DNA of 64,000 nucleotides from Delftia tsuruhatensis (GCF_903815225.1 NZ_LR813084.1:4860001-4924000), one strand, 5' to 3'; counted from the stretch's first letter, positions 1 through 8,827 are shown. Numbers and translations are program-made. The notes: generated from the sequence alone by a model not told the origin.

Positions 1-566
1 ACGCGCATCCGCCCCGAGGGATCGAAGACATAGGTGATGGCCGAGTGGTCCATGGTGTAGGACGCGCCCGTGGGCACCTTCTTGTAGAACACCTTGAACT
101 CCCGCGCGACCTCGGCCGTCTGCTGCGCATCGCCGCGCAGCGCGACGAAGCCCGGATCGAAGGCCCCCACATAGGCCTTGAGCACGTCGGGCGTGTCGCG
201 CTCGGGATCGATGGTGACGAAGGCCACGGCCAGGCGATCGCCGGCGGCGCCCAGCAACGGGCGGATCTCCAGCGCCCGCGTGAGCGCCGTGGGGCAGACA
301 TCGGGGCACAGGGTGAAGCCGAAGAAGACCATCAGCGCCCTGCCCCGGAAATCGGCCAGTGTGCGCTCGCGCCCATCGGCATCGTGAAGCCGGAAATCGC
401 GGCCGTGCTGGGCGCCGGTCAGGTCGATGCCCTTGAAGGACACGGGTGGCGGCTTGCAGCCGGCCAGCGTGCCCAGCCCGCCGGCCAGGCACGCGCGGCG
501 GGAGTGCGAGCAGCCTCGGGAAAGGGAGAAGATGCGATGGCCATGCCCAGCGTCAGCGCGAACCAC
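1..566 (-). CDS. SCO1/SenC family copper chaperone (partial, 3' end outside window)
   Basis: The minus-strand product has the SCO fold: a thioredoxin-like core with the copper-binding CPDVC motif in the context FFGFTLCPDVCP, the segment VAFVTIDPERDTP, and a downstream His in TMDHSAITYVFDP. SCO proteins deliver copper or reduce cysteines during cytochrome oxidase CuA assembly in the periplasm. A lipobox (TLAGC) follows a twin-arginine-like SRRACLAGG stretch, so it is probably a lipoprotein. The start is uncertain. A GTG at 566 gives a 37-residue leader up to the lipid Cys; an in-frame ATG at 626 gives a longer one. Neither has a good ribosome binding site. The C-terminus lies beyond base 1. 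Confidence 0.85.
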   Translation of the reverse strand, partial: MVRADAGHGHRIFSLSRGCSHSRRACLAGGLGTLAGCKPPPVSFKGIDLTGAQHGRDFRLHDADGRERTLADFRGRALMVFFGFTLCPDVCPTALTRALEIRPLLGAAGDRLAVAFVTIDPERDTPDVLKAYVGAFDPGFVALRGDAQQTAEVAREFKVFYKKVPTGASYTMDHSAITYVFDPSGRMR

Positions 567-677
567 GCCATGACCAGGCGGGCCAGTGCGATGGAGTTGC
601 GCAGCGCTTGCATGGCTGGGGATCATGGAGGCTGGCGTGCCGGATATGCGTGGTACCCGTAGCCGCCGGCCCGCGCG

Positions 678-699
678 GGCGATTCCATAATCGCCTTTT
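678..699 (+). promoter_or_regulatory. Hairpin plus T-run or promoter element ahead of the hydrolase
   Basis: Arms GGCGATT and AATCGCC pair perfectly around the loop CCAT and are followed by TTTT, which is the form of a small intrinsic terminator on the plus strand. It lies only 17 bases before the ATG of the downstream hydrolase, with no plus-strand gene upstream. An alternative reading is that CATAAT (687-692) is a -10 box and the symmetry is incidental. Confidence 0.35.
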
Positions 700-716
700 C
701 CCCAACAAAGACCGCC

Positions 717-1481
717 ATGTCGAAACTCCATGTTGTGCAGCAGGGCCAAGGCCCGGCCATCGTCCTGAGCCACGCGCTCGGTTGTGATCTCCAGATGTGG
801 GACGGCGTCGCCCGGGCATTGGAAGACCGCTTCACCGTGGTGCGCTACGACCACCGCGGCCATGGCCGCTCGCCTGCCATCGGCGAGGCCTTCGACATGA
901 ACGACCTGGCCGACGATGCTGCCGGCGTGATCGAGGCGCTGGGCCTGGGTCCGGTGCACTTCGTCGGCCTGTCCATGGGCGGCATGACGGCCCAGGCGCT
1001 GGCCGTGCGCCACCCGGCCCTGGTGCGCAGCATCGTCATCGCCAACTCGGCCAGCCACTACGACGAGGCCGCCCGCGCAGGCTGGCAGGCGCGCATCGCC
1101 ACGGTGCGCGCGCAGGGCGTGCCCGCCATCGCCGAAGGTGCCATGCAGCGCTGGTTCACGCCCGAGTTCCGCGCCACGCATGCCGATCGCGTGGCCTCCT
1201 TGCGTGCAGGGCTGGAGGCCACGGCCGCCGCGCCCTATGCCGCGGCCTGCGCTGCCGTGGGCGGCATCGATTTGCGGGAGGGCAACCGGCGCATCGCCTG
1301 CCCCGCGCTCATCATCGCGGGCAGCCGTGACGAGGCCACGCCACCGGCCCTGTCCGAGGCCATGCGCGAGCAGATCGCGGGCGCGCGGCTGGTGTCGCTG
1401 CCGGCCTCGCACCTCAGCGCGGTCGAGCTGCCGGTCGAATTCGCAGGGTTGGTAAGCGGCTTCGTTGCCAGGCTCGGATGA
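717..1481 (+). CDS. Alpha/beta hydrolase, 3-oxoadipate enol-lactonase-like
   Basis: This 254-residue cytoplasmic protein has a complete alpha/beta-hydrolase core. The nucleophile elbow GLSMGG puts Ser at about residue 86, the acid is Asp at about 205 (AGSRDEATP), and the base is His at about 232 (PASHLSAVE). Length, the N-terminal LSHALGCDLQMW oxyanion region and YDHRGHGRS resemble PcaD-type enol-lactonases, which open 3-oxoadipate enol-lactone. No pca genes lie beside it, so the substrate is open. The gene stands alone, convergent with the LysR gene at 1526, and the start is the only ATG that fits the fold. Confidence 0.75.
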   Translation: MSKLHVVQQGQGPAIVLSHALGCDLQMWDGVARALEDRFTVVRYDHRGHGRSPAIGEAFDMNDLADDAAGVIEALGLGPVHFVGLSMGGMTAQALAVRHPALVRSIVIANSASHYDEAARAGWQARIATVRAQGVPAIAEGAMQRWFTPEFRATHADRVASLRAGLEATAAAPYAAACAAVGGIDLREGNRRIACPALIIAGSRDEATPPALSEAMREQIAGARLVSLPASHLSAVELPVEFAGLVSGFVARLG

Positions 1482-1525
1482 CCGCCCAGGGCCGGGCCGC
1501 CGCCGTGCCCGGCCCGCGCTGCGGA

Positions 1526-2416
1526 CTATCGGCCCGGATGGGTACGTGTCGCTGGCGCCAGCTGCGCCGCGAACTCCCGTGCGGCGGCACTGTAGCTGGC
1601 GCCGCGCCGCCACAGCAGGCCGGCGGTGCGGATCAGCTGGGGCGAGACCAGGTGGATGGCCACCATGTCGGTGGCCTGCTGGGCCGCGCGCTCGGGCACG
1701 ATGGTGGCCATGTCGCCCCAGCGGCACAGGGCGATCAGCGATTCCACCGACCCCATCTCCACGCGCAGGCTGGGGGTGACGCCCGCGCTGCGCAGCCCGT
1801 CCTCGATCAGGCTGCGGGTGTAGAAGGTACGCGGCAACAGGGCCAGCGGCACGCCGGCCAGGGACTTCACGGCCAGGGTACGCCGCCCGGCCAGCGCGTG
1901 CGAGGGGTTGACCAGCAGCATCATGCGCTCGTCGAACAGCGGCAGCGCATCCAGCTCCGGCCTTTGCGGAGGGTGAAAGCTCACGCCCAGGTCCAGGCTG
2001 CCATCGAGCAGGCCTTGCTCCACGGGCGGCGCCAGCAGCTCGCTGACCACCACGTTGACCTTGGGATAGGCGCGCATGAAGGCCGCCACGGCAGGCGCCA
2101 CCAGCGTGTTGAGGAAGGTGGGGATCACGCCGATGGTCAGGGTACCGGTCTGCAGCTCGCTGAGGTCGGCCAGGGCCATGCGCCCGGCCTCCACCTCGTG
2201 CAGCGCACGCTCGGCATAGTTGCGGAACACCATGCCCGCCTGCGACAGCTTCAACCCCCGGCCGATGCGCTCGAACAGCGCCATGCCCAGTTCCTCCTCC
2301 AGCTGGCGCAGGCCATGCGAGAGCGTGGACTGGGTGACATGCAGGTTCCTGGCCGAGGTGGTCAGGTGCTCGGTCTTGGCGATGTCGACGAAGTAGCGCA
2401 GCTGGCGCAGTTCCAT
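1526..2416 (-). CDS. LysR family transcriptional regulator (CynR-like)
   Basis: A 296-residue LysR regulator. The N-terminal winged helix (MELRQLRYFVDIAKTEHLT, then a helix around THLHVTQSTLSHGLRQLE) is followed by a periplasmic-binding-like effector domain starting at LTIGVIPTF. The start chosen is the internal ATG at 2416, because LysR proteins normally begin with MELRQLRYF; an earlier start would add 13 unconserved residues. It lies 60 bases downstream of the lipoprotein hydrolase on the same strand and probably shares its transcript or regulates it. The inducer cannot be read from the sequence. Confidence 0.85.
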   Translation of the reverse strand: MELRQLRYFVDIAKTEHLTTSARNLHVTQSTLSHGLRQLEEELGMALFERIGRGLKLSQAGMVFRNYAERALHEVEAGRMALADLSELQTGTLTIGVIPTFLNTLVAPAVAAFMRAYPKVNVVVSELLAPPVEQGLLDGSLDLGVSFHPPQRPELDALPLFDERMMLLVNPSHALAGRRTLAVKSLAGVPLALLPRTFYTRSLIEDGLRSAGVTPSLRVEMGSVESLIALCRWGDMATIVPERAAQQATDMVAIHLVSPQLIRTAGLLWRRGASYSAAAREFAAQLAPATRTHPGR

Positions 2417-2476
2417 GGGGGTGGCGGGAGGGTGTGCGGCGCGCCAGTGTCTCACAGCGCGCCGCGGTGGCCCGGC

Positions 2477-3847
2477 CTACCGGGGCCGCTGGCGCGCCGG
2501 CACGCGCGTCTCCAGCGCCGCCGGCACATAGGCCGCGTCGAAGCTGCACCCGGCCCCGAAGCGCGCCTCGTTGCCCGCGCAGGCCGCCGCGATGCCGGCC
2601 GCCGTGGGCTTGCTGCCCGCGTCGATCCACTGCATCAGCGCCGTCATCAGCGTGGGATAGGTGGCGTCGCTGATGTAGCTGTGCGTTCCCTGGCGCGTGA
2701 ACGTCTGCACCAGGCGGTCGCCACTGCCGCCCTGCTGCATCACGGCGCGAAAGCGCGCATCCAGCTCCACGAAGGCCGTGGGATCGCCGATCCACTTGGC
2801 CGACAGCACGGGCACGGGGATCTTGCCCGTGGGGTCCGTGTCCTGCGCGAACTTGCGGTAGGCTGCCGGATCGGCGCGGTAGCGCAGCACGCCGGCATTG
2901 AGCGCGGCGTCGTCGGCCGATCCCGTGTAGACCGCGCCCTCGTTGCCGAAGGGGCTGGCGCCGCCCGTGCGCCTGGCCGAGATGTCCTGGAAATGCAGGG
3001 TGCCCCAGTTCAGGTGCGACTGGATGGCGCTTTCGGGGATCCTGATGACCCGCACGATGGTGTCGATCTTCGCCTTTTGCCCGGCCGTGCGCTGGGCCGC
3101 CGGCTTGTCCAGCGCCAGGCATTCGTTGACCCGCAGGGCCACATCGGCCTGGCGCATCTTCGCATCGGCGGGCAGGCCCAGGTTCAGCGCGTACTGTGGC
3201 TCGCTGGCGCGGGGATGGTTGCCGCACAGGTACTGGTAGACCACGCGCAGGTCGGTGCGAAAGTCGTAGGCATGGGTACCGCCGCCCAGCACGCCGCTGG
3301 TCAGCAGCACGCCGTCATAGGGGCGCTCTCCCACGGTCTGCTCGGTGAACATCTCCGCGCCCTTGGCGGCCACGCCCGCGCCCCAGGACTGGCCGTGCAG
3401 GATGGTGCGCCGGGGCGTTGCCACATGCTGGCGGAAGATGCCGCGCAGGCGTTCCGTGTCCTCGGCGGCGGCGCGCACCTCCACGCCGCCCTGGCGGTAG
3501 GTGGAGCCCGCCCAGGCGTAGCCCGCGCGCACCATGATGGCCCAGCGCGCAAGGTCCTCGGCCGCGCGGTCGGCCGTGGGCGCAGCCAGGTCGGGGCCGC
3601 CGTGGGCGTGCAGCACCAGCGTGCCATTCCATTGCGCCGGCCTGGCGATCAGGTAGTAGGCGCCCTTGGAGTCCTGGCCGGACCAGCAGGTGGTGCCCGC
3701 CGGGATCTCGGCGGGACAGGCCGCGACCTGGGGCGCGGTCTCGAGGGAGGTCACGGGACCGTGCAGCACGGCCGAGCCGCCGCCGCAGCCGGCCAGCACG
3801 GCCAGGGCCAGCAGCGAGGCACTGGCGGGGCGCAGGGGGAAAGGCAT
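2477..3847 (-). CDS. Lipoprotein, predicted alpha/beta-fold hydrolase
   Basis: A 456-residue exported protein. The start at 3847 gives MPFPLRPASASLLALAVLAGCGGG, a classical lipoprotein signal with lipobox LAGC; an upstream GTG would add 19 residues. LHAHGGPDL looks like an oxyanion-hole strand, GQSWGAGVAAKG like a nucleophile elbow (G-x-S-x-G), and the late TRQGTHSYIS could supply the His. Such proteins are often annotated as secreted hydrolases or esterases, but I do not recognise a characterised family. It is divergent from the LysR gene at 3994 and followed by a second LysR gene, so a dedicated regulator is likely. Confidence 0.6.
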   Translation of the reverse strand: MPFPLRPASASLLALAVLAGCGGGSAVLHGPVTSLETAPQVAACPAEIPAGTTCWSGQDSKGAYYLIARPAQWNGTLVLHAHGGPDLAAPTADRAAEDLARWAIMVRAGYAWAGSTYRQGGVEVRAAAEDTERLRGIFRQHVATPRRTILHGQSWGAGVAAKGAEMFTEQTVGERPYDGVLLTSGVLGGGTHAYDFRTDLRVVYQYLCGNHPRASEPQYALNLGLPADAKMRQADVALRVNECLALDKPAAQRTAGQKAKIDTIVRVIRIPESAIQSHLNWGTLHFQDISARRTGGASPFGNEGAVYTGSADDAALNAGVLRYRADPAAYRKFAQDTDPTGKIPVPVLSAKWIGDPTAFVELDARFRAVMQQGGSGDRLVQTFTRQGTHSYISDATYPTLMTALMQWIDAGSKPTAAGIAAACAGNEARFGAGCSFDAAYVPAALETRVPARQRPR

Positions 3848-3993
3848 GGTTTTGTCTCCTGTCTCGGGTTCTTGTCGGAAGCCAGCGGCTGCGCCGGAGG
3901 GCACCGTCGCGCTCGTGACCGCCGCTGATTCTGGAGAGACTTGTCCAATATTTCAAAGATTTTTAGGATATCGGCTGGATACTTTCCACATAT
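3848..3993. promoter_or_regulatory. Divergent promoter region, hydrolase / LysR
   Basis: This 146-base gap separates the divergent lipoprotein hydrolase and LysR genes. The half next to the LysR gene (about 3945-3993) is much more AT-rich than the surroundings and must hold one or both promoters. LysR proteins usually bind such divergent gaps at T-N11-A sites, but I could not single out one convincing dyad. Confidence 0.35.
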
Positions 3994-4911
3994 ATGGAAC
4001 TGCGCCATCTCCGCTACTTCCTGGCCGTTGCCGACGCCGGCCACATCACGCGTGCTGCCGAGCTGCTGGGCATGCAGCAGCCGCCGCTGTCGCAGCAGAT
4101 CCGCGCGCTGGAGCAGGAACTGGGCATCGCCCTGTTCCGCCGCCATCCCAAGGGCGTGGACCTGACCGATGCGGGCCTTGAACTGCGGGACGAGGCCACG
4201 CGGCTGCTGGCCGACTTCCACGCCATGCGCGATCGCATGCAGGCCTTTGCGCGCGGTGAGCGCGGGCGCATCCACGTGGGCTTCACCAGCTCGGCCGCAG
4301 CCCATGCCTTCACGCCCGAGGTACTGCGCCTGTGCCGCAGCCAGCACCCGGGCATCGCCCTGGACGTGAGCGAGAACAATGCCGCCGAGATCACCGAGGC
4401 CGTGCAGGCCGGGCGCATGCACTGCGGCTTCCTGCGCGTGCCGGTGGCGCAGCCGCCCGGGCTGGCGTTCGAGACGCTGCTGCAGGAGCCGGCGCTGCTG
4501 GCCATCCCGGTGGACCACAGGCTGGCACGCGAGCATGCACGGCCCGTGGCACTGCGACAGCTCGACGGCGAGCGCCTGGTGCTCGTGCGGCGCGCGGGCG
4601 CTCCGGGTCTCTATGCCAACTTGCTGGCCCTGTGCGCGCAGCAGGGGGTGCGGGTGGAGGTCGCCGCCGAGGTGGAGCGCATGATGACCAATGTGAATCT
4701 CGTGGCCGCGGGCGTGGGCCTGTCCATCGTGCCTGCCTCGGTGCGCGGCGCCCATCCCGAGGCCGTTGTCTACCGCGCCTTCGCACCCGCCGTGCGGTTG
4801 TGCGCGCCGCTGACACTGGTGTACCGCCAGGCTGGCAGCGAGGGCCCCGCAGGCAGCTTCATCGCGCTGGCGCGCGGGCTGGCGCAGCGCCATCGGGGGC
4901 AGGACCGCTGA
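3994..4911 (+). CDS. LysR family transcriptional regulator (BenM/CatM-like N-terminus)
   Basis: A 305-residue LysR regulator. The DNA-binding domain (MELRHLRYFLAVADAGHIT, PPLSQQIRALEQELG) is the type found in the BenM/CatM/CbnR branch, and the effector domain starts at GRIHVGFTSSAA. It overlooks the divergent hydrolase at 3847 and is followed after three bases by a Bug receptor, so receptor and regulator are probably co-transcribed. The ligand is unknown. Confidence 0.85.
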   Translation: MELRHLRYFLAVADAGHITRAAELLGMQQPPLSQQIRALEQELGIALFRRHPKGVDLTDAGLELRDEATRLLADFHAMRDRMQAFARGERGRIHVGFTSSAAAHAFTPEVLRLCRSQHPGIALDVSENNAAEITEAVQAGRMHCGFLRVPVAQPPGLAFETLLQEPALLAIPVDHRLAREHARPVALRQLDGERLVLVRRAGAPGLYANLLALCAQQGVRVEVAAEVERMMTNVNLVAAGVGLSIVPASVRGAHPEAVVYRAFAPAVRLCAPLTLVYRQAGSEGPAGSFIALARGLAQRHRGQDR

Positions 4912-4914
4912 GCC

Positions 4915-5829
4915 ATGCACGCGACACATTCACCCGACCACCGCCGGCGCACCCTGCTGATGGCCGGCGCCCTGGCCTGGCCAGCCAAGGCGGCGCAAGC
5001 CGGACCTGGCACGGGCATGAGGATGCTCGTGGCCTATCCCGCAGGCGGCATCAGTGACCTGGTGGCCCGAGCCCTTGCCGAAGACCTGGCGCGGCAGTGG
5101 AGCGTTGCCGTGGTGGTGGAAAACCGCCCTGGCGCCAGCGGCACCCTGGCGCTGGAGCTGCTGGCGCGCAGCACGCCCGACGGCCGCACGCTGGCCTTCG
5201 CCGCCGCCACCGCCGCAGGCATGGCGAATGCGGCCGTGGCGCCGGTGGCCGGTGTCATGCGCACCCCCATGCTGCTCGTGGGCACCCCAGCTCTCAAGGC
5301 CACCGACTTCGCCGGCATGTTGGCCGAGGCGCGCGACCTTGCCGGCGGCATCCGGTGGGCCACCACGGGCGAGGGGACGACGGGCCACGCAGTGCTTCGG
5401 CGCATAGGACAGGCCAGCGGCATTCCCATCGTGCACGTGCCCTACAAGGGCGGTGGCCAGCAGCTCAACGACGCGCTGGCGGGGCATTTCGAGCTGCTGT
5501 CCACCAACGTCGCGCCGCTTCAGCTGCAGGCGCTGCGCGCGGGCCGCCTCAAGGCCCTGGCCGTGGGCGCGCCACGGCGCCTGGCCGTGCTGCCCGGCGT
5601 GCCCACGCTGGCCGAACTGGGGCATGCCCGGGCCAACCTGGATTCACTGTTCGGCCTGTTCGCCCCGCCGCGCACGCCGCCCGCCGTGGTCGAGCACATC
5701 CATGCGGGCGTCGTCCAGGCGCTGCACGGCAGCACCATCCGCAGCCGGCTGGAAGCCGCCGGCAACCAGCCATTCGAGGGCTCGACCACGGACTTCGCAC
5801 GACAGGTGGCCCGGGAGACAGGGCGCTGA
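4915..5829 (+). CDS. Bug/TctC family tripartite tricarboxylate-type receptor
   Basis: A 304-residue periplasmic solute receptor. The n-region DHRRRTLLMAGALAW carries an RRR stretch compatible with Tat or Sec export. The mature part has the Bug signatures: VAYPAGGISD (ligand-binding first loop), VVENRPGASG, HVPYKGGGQQ and PGVPTLAELG. Bug proteins capture carboxylates or amides and normally hand them to TctAB-type permeases; no tctA or tctB is in this window. It is shorter in the SPAV-region (about residues 108-130) than relatives such as the one at 20787. It begins three bases after the LysR stop. Confidence 0.85.
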   Translation: MHATHSPDHRRRTLLMAGALAWPAKAAQAGPGTGMRMLVAYPAGGISDLVARALAEDLARQWSVAVVVENRPGASGTLALELLARSTPDGRTLAFAAATAAGMANAAVAPVAGVMRTPMLLVGTPALKATDFAGMLAEARDLAGGIRWATTGEGTTGHAVLRRIGQASGIPIVHVPYKGGGQQLNDALAGHFELLSTNVAPLQLQALRAGRLKALAVGAPRRLAVLPGVPTLAELGHARANLDSLFGLFAPPRTPPAVVEHIHAGVVQALHGSTIRSRLEAAGNQPFEGSTTDFARQVARETGR

Positions 5830-5870
5830 GTCCGGCACGTCGGGCGGCCCTGCCCGCATCGCGCACCGGC

Positions 5871-6734
5871 TCAGCGCGCGTACTTTTTCGCTCCCGCCAC
5901 GCAGGCCATGGCGGCCAGGGTCACCACCACCATGCCCCAGCCCACCGTCTCGTTCAGCAGCAGTGCCGCCAGCCCCAGGCCCATGAAGGGCTGCAGCAGC
6001 TGCATCTGCCCCACCGCCGCGATGCCGCCCTGCGCCAGGCCCCGGTACCAGAACACGAAGCCGATCAGCATGCTGAACAGCGAGACGTAGGCCAGCCCCA
6101 GCCAGGCGGGCCAGCCCACACCGTCGAAGGAGGTTGGCATGCTCAGCCATGCCGCCGGCAGCATGATGGGCAGGGACAGCACCAGCGACCAGCTGATGAC
6201 CTGCCAGCCGCCCAGCGTGCGCGACAGCCGCGCGCCTTCGGCATAGCCCAGGCCGCAGACGACGATGGCGGCCAGCATCAGCAGATCACCCCGCAGCGAG
6301 CCCCCCGCGCCGCCCAGGGCCGCATGGCCGGCGACGAAGGCAGCCCCCGCCAGCGAGAACAGCCAGAACGCCGGGCGCGGACGCTCGCCGCCGCGCAGCA
6401 CGGCAAAGACCGCCGTGGACAGGGGCAGCAGGCCCACGAAGACGATGGAGTGCGCCGAGGTGACGTATTGCAGCGCCAGCGCTGTCAGCAGCGGAAAGCC
6501 CAGCACGACGCCCAGCGCGCTCAGCGCCAGGGATGGCAGATCCGCCCGCCCGGGCCGGGGCTGGCGCAGCACCAGCAGCAGCACCAGGCCCAGGGTGGCG
6601 GCGATGGTGGCGCGCGCACAGGTCAGGAACGTCGGGTCCAGGTCGGCCACCGCCACGCGGGTGGCGGGCAGCGATCCCGCGAAGATCGCCACGCCGATGA
6701 ATCCGTTGATCCACCCGCTGGTTGCTCTATCCAT
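5871..6734 (-). CDS. EamA/DMT-superfamily transporter
   Basis: A 287-residue integral membrane protein with about ten hydrophobic segments arranged as two EamA repeats (first repeat about residues 10-140, second about 150-285). The conserved proline/glycine signature before the last helices (QLLQPFMGLGLAALLLNE) is typical of drug/metabolite exporters. It is transcribed away from a MocR-type regulator, a very common pairing in which the regulator controls the exporter. Direction and substrate are not deducible; amino-acid or vitamin-B6-related compounds are usual for this pairing. Confidence 0.85.
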   Translation of the reverse strand: MDRATSGWINGFIGVAIFAGSLPATRVAVADLDPTFLTCARATIAATLGLVLLLVLRQPRPGRADLPSLALSALGVVLGFPLLTALALQYVTSAHSIVFVGLLPLSTAVFAVLRGGERPRPAFWLFSLAGAAFVAGHAALGGAGGSLRGDLLMLAAIVVCGLGYAEGARLSRTLGGWQVISWSLVLSLPIMLPAAWLSMPTSFDGVGWPAWLGLAYVSLFSMLIGFVFWYRGLAQGGIAAVGQMQLLQPFMGLGLAALLLNETVGWGMVVVTLAAMACVAGAKKYAR

Positions 6735-6760
6735 CGAAAACTCCTTGCGTTACAGGCGGA

Positions 6761-6780
6761 CAGTGGACCATGGCCCACTG
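6761..6780. promoter_or_regulatory. 20-bp near-perfect palindrome between eamA-like and mocR-like genes
   Basis: The 20-mer CAGTGGACCATGGCCCACTG is symmetric apart from one mismatched pair around a central CCATGG. It lies 27 bases upstream of the exporter ATG, exactly between the divergent genes, so it is a good operator candidate for the neighbouring regulator. Confidence 0.5.
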
Positions 6781-6789
6781 GGTTCATCC

Positions 6790-6842
6790 ATACACAATCC
6801 AATACAATTCAAAAGAACTGTGATGCATATTCAACCCATACA
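6790..6842. promoter_or_regulatory. ATACA direct repeats in the mocR-like promoter region
   Basis: ATACA occurs at 6790-6794, 6802-6806 and 6838-6842, the first two 12 bases apart. MocR regulators commonly bind direct repeats around their own promoter, so these are candidate binding sites. The last copy abuts the AAAGGAG ribosome binding site of the regulator gene. Confidence 0.4.
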
Positions 6843-6857
6843 GAAAGGAGCACGTCG

Positions 6858-8237
6858 ATGCGCAGTGGCACGCGGATCCATGCGGTCATGCAGGAGGTCC
6901 GGTCCCGGATCGCCTCCCGCACCTGGCTGCCGGGCGCACGCCTGCCGTCGGTGCGTGCCCAGGCCCGGGCCCTGAAGGTGTCCGTGTCCACGGTGGTGGA
7001 GGCCTACGAGCGCCTGGCGGCCGAAGGGGTGATCACCTCCCGCCCGGGATCGGGCTTCTACGTGGCCGGGCCGGTGGCGCCGCTGGCACTGGCCGATATC
7101 GGGCCGCGCGTGGACAGGCAGGTCGATCCGCTGTGGCTGGCGCGCCAGTCGCTGGAGTCCGATACCAGCATGCTCAAACCGGGCTGCGGCTGGCTGCCTC
7201 CTTCCTGGATGTACGAGGAGGGCGTGCGCCGCGCGCTGCGCGCCCTGGCACGGTCGGACACGCTGGAGCTGACCGAATACGCGACGCCCCTGGGACACCC
7301 GGCGCTGCGCCACCTGCTCGCACGGCGCATGGCCGCCACCGGCCTGGAGGCCGGCCCCGAGCAGATCATGCTGACCGAGTCAGGCACGCAGTCCATCGAC
7401 CTGATCTGTCGCTTCCTGCTGGAGCCCGGCGATACCGTGCTGGTGGACGACCCCTGCTACTTCAACTTCCACGCCTTGCTCAAGGCGCACCGCGTGCAGG
7501 CCGTGGGCGTCCCCCATACGCCCCAGGGCCCGGACGTGGCCCTGTTCGCCGCCGCCCTGCAGGCGCATTCGCCACGCCTGTACATCACCAACTCGGGCAT
7601 ACACAACCCCACGGGCGCCACGCTGTCACCGCTGGTGGCGCACAGGATCCTGAAGCTGGCCGAAAGTTCGGACCTGGTGATCGTGGAGGACGACATCTTC
7701 CACGACCTGGAGGCCGCCTCCGCCCCCCGGCTGGCAGCCTTCGACGGGCTGTCGCGCGTGATCCAGATCGGCAGCTTCTCCAAGACGGTATCGGCTGCGC
7801 TGCGCTGCGGCTACATCGCGGCCCGGCGCGACTGGATCGAGGACCTGGCCGACCTCAGGATCGCCACGACTTTCGGTGGCGGGCGCATGGCCGCCGAGCT
7901 GGTACTGCGCGCGCTGACCGACAGCGGCTACCGCAGGCACATGGAAACCTTGCGACAGCGGCTGGCACAGGAGATGGAGCGCATCGCGGCCCGGTTGCAG
8001 GCGCTGGGCATCACGCCCTGGCTGATGCCGCAGGCCGGCATGTTCCTCTGGTGCCGCCTGCCCCAGGGCAGGGATGCCGCCACCATCGCCCGGGCCTGCC
8101 TGGAAGAGGGCGTGGTGCTGGCCCCCGGAAATGTCTTCAGCCAGTCGCTGAGCGCGGGCGACTTCCTGCGCTTCAACGTGGCGCAGTGCGCGGACGAGCG
8201 GATCTTCGAGGTGCTGGCGCGCGCGCTCGGACGCTAG
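6858..8237 (+). CDS. MocR-type (GntR-HTH/aminotransferase) transcriptional regulator, PdxR-like
   Basis: A 459-residue two-domain regulator. Residues about 1-75 form a GntR winged helix (LPSVRAQARALKVSVSTVVEAYERLAAEG). From about 110 on it is a fold-type I aminotransferase domain that should bind PLP. The Schiff-base lysine lies in IGSFSKTVSAALRCGY and the conserved Asn/Asp/Tyr region is NSGIHNPTG and VIVEDDIFHDLE. The start at 6858 is fixed by AAAGGAG seven bases upstream. MocR proteins sense PLP or amino-acid-PLP adducts. It is divergent from an EamA exporter and its stop overlaps the end of the convergent TetR gene by four bases. Confidence 0.9.
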   Translation: MRSGTRIHAVMQEVRSRIASRTWLPGARLPSVRAQARALKVSVSTVVEAYERLAAEGVITSRPGSGFYVAGPVAPLALADIGPRVDRQVDPLWLARQSLESDTSMLKPGCGWLPPSWMYEEGVRRALRALARSDTLELTEYATPLGHPALRHLLARRMAATGLEAGPEQIMLTESGTQSIDLICRFLLEPGDTVLVDDPCYFNFHALLKAHRVQAVGVPHTPQGPDVALFAAALQAHSPRLYITNSGIHNPTGATLSPLVAHRILKLAESSDLVIVEDDIFHDLEAASAPRLAAFDGLSRVIQIGSFSKTVSAALRCGYIAARRDWIEDLADLRIATTFGGGRMAAELVLRALTDSGYRRHMETLRQRLAQEMERIAARLQALGITPWLMPQAGMFLWCRLPQGRDAATIARACLEEGVVLAPGNVFSQSLSAGDFLRFNVAQCADERIFEVLARALGR

Positions 8238-8827
8238 AGCGTGTCATGCAGGCTCCAGGGTATGCCCAGCATCCCACGCACCCGTGCCCGGACCTGGTCC
8301 GGCGAGGGCGGCATGTCGAACAGCACGCGGTAGACGATGGGCGCGGCCAAGGCATCGAGCAGGGCCTCCACGGGCGGGCCCGCCTCGCCGCGCCGGACCG
8401 CACGCTCGCCGATCTCCTGCAGCTGGCCGCGCAGGATTTCCACGCAGGCGCACGGGCCCTGCTCATTGCCGGCCGCCGCCGCCATGTCGCGCAGCATGGT
8501 GCGGCCCAGGGGCGATGCGGACTCCTCCAGGAACTGCTCCGCCCAGGCCAGCAGGTCGCCCTCCAGCGTGCCCGTGTCCACCGGGGGTGCCGTGGGCCGG
8601 ATGATCTCCACCGCCACATCGGCCAGCAACTGCTGGATATCTCCCCAGCGCCGGTAGAGCGTGGAGGGCGTCACCCCCGCCTGTGCCGCGATCACCGGAA
8701 AGCTCAGTTCCTCGCGCGGCATGGTTTCCAGCAGTTCCTTGACCGTCTGGTAGACAGTGGCCTGGATGCGCGCGCTGCGCCCGCCCGGCCGGGCGGGCTT
8801 GGGAAGGGATGGGACTTTCGGGATCAT
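8234..8827 (-). CDS. TetR/AcrR family transcriptional regulator
   Basis: A 197-residue TetR-type repressor. The HTH (PVIAAQAGVTPSTLYRRWGDIQQLLADV) is at residues about 44-72 and a helical ligand domain follows. It is divergent from an MFS transporter, with 95 bases of AT-rich repeats between, the usual layout of an efflux repressor and its target. It is convergent with the MocR-like gene, overlapping its stop by four bases. Confidence 0.9.
   Translation of the reverse strand: MIPKVPSLPKPARPGGRSARIQATVYQTVKELLETMPREELSFPVIAAQAGVTPSTLYRRWGDIQQLLADVAVEIIRPTAPPVDTGTLEGDLLAWAEQFLEESASPLGRTMLRDMAAAAGNEQGPCACVEILRGQLQEIGERAVRRGEAGPPVEALLDALAAPIVYRVLFDMPPSPDQVRARVRGMLGIPWSLHDTL

Noticed and set aside
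1478..3928. Very long open frame on the plus strand opposite the LysR and lipoprotein hydrolase genes
   Set aside because: It is antisense to two well-supported genes and its product is low-complexity (rich in Arg, Gly, His, Gln, Ala), as expected from reversed high-GC codons.
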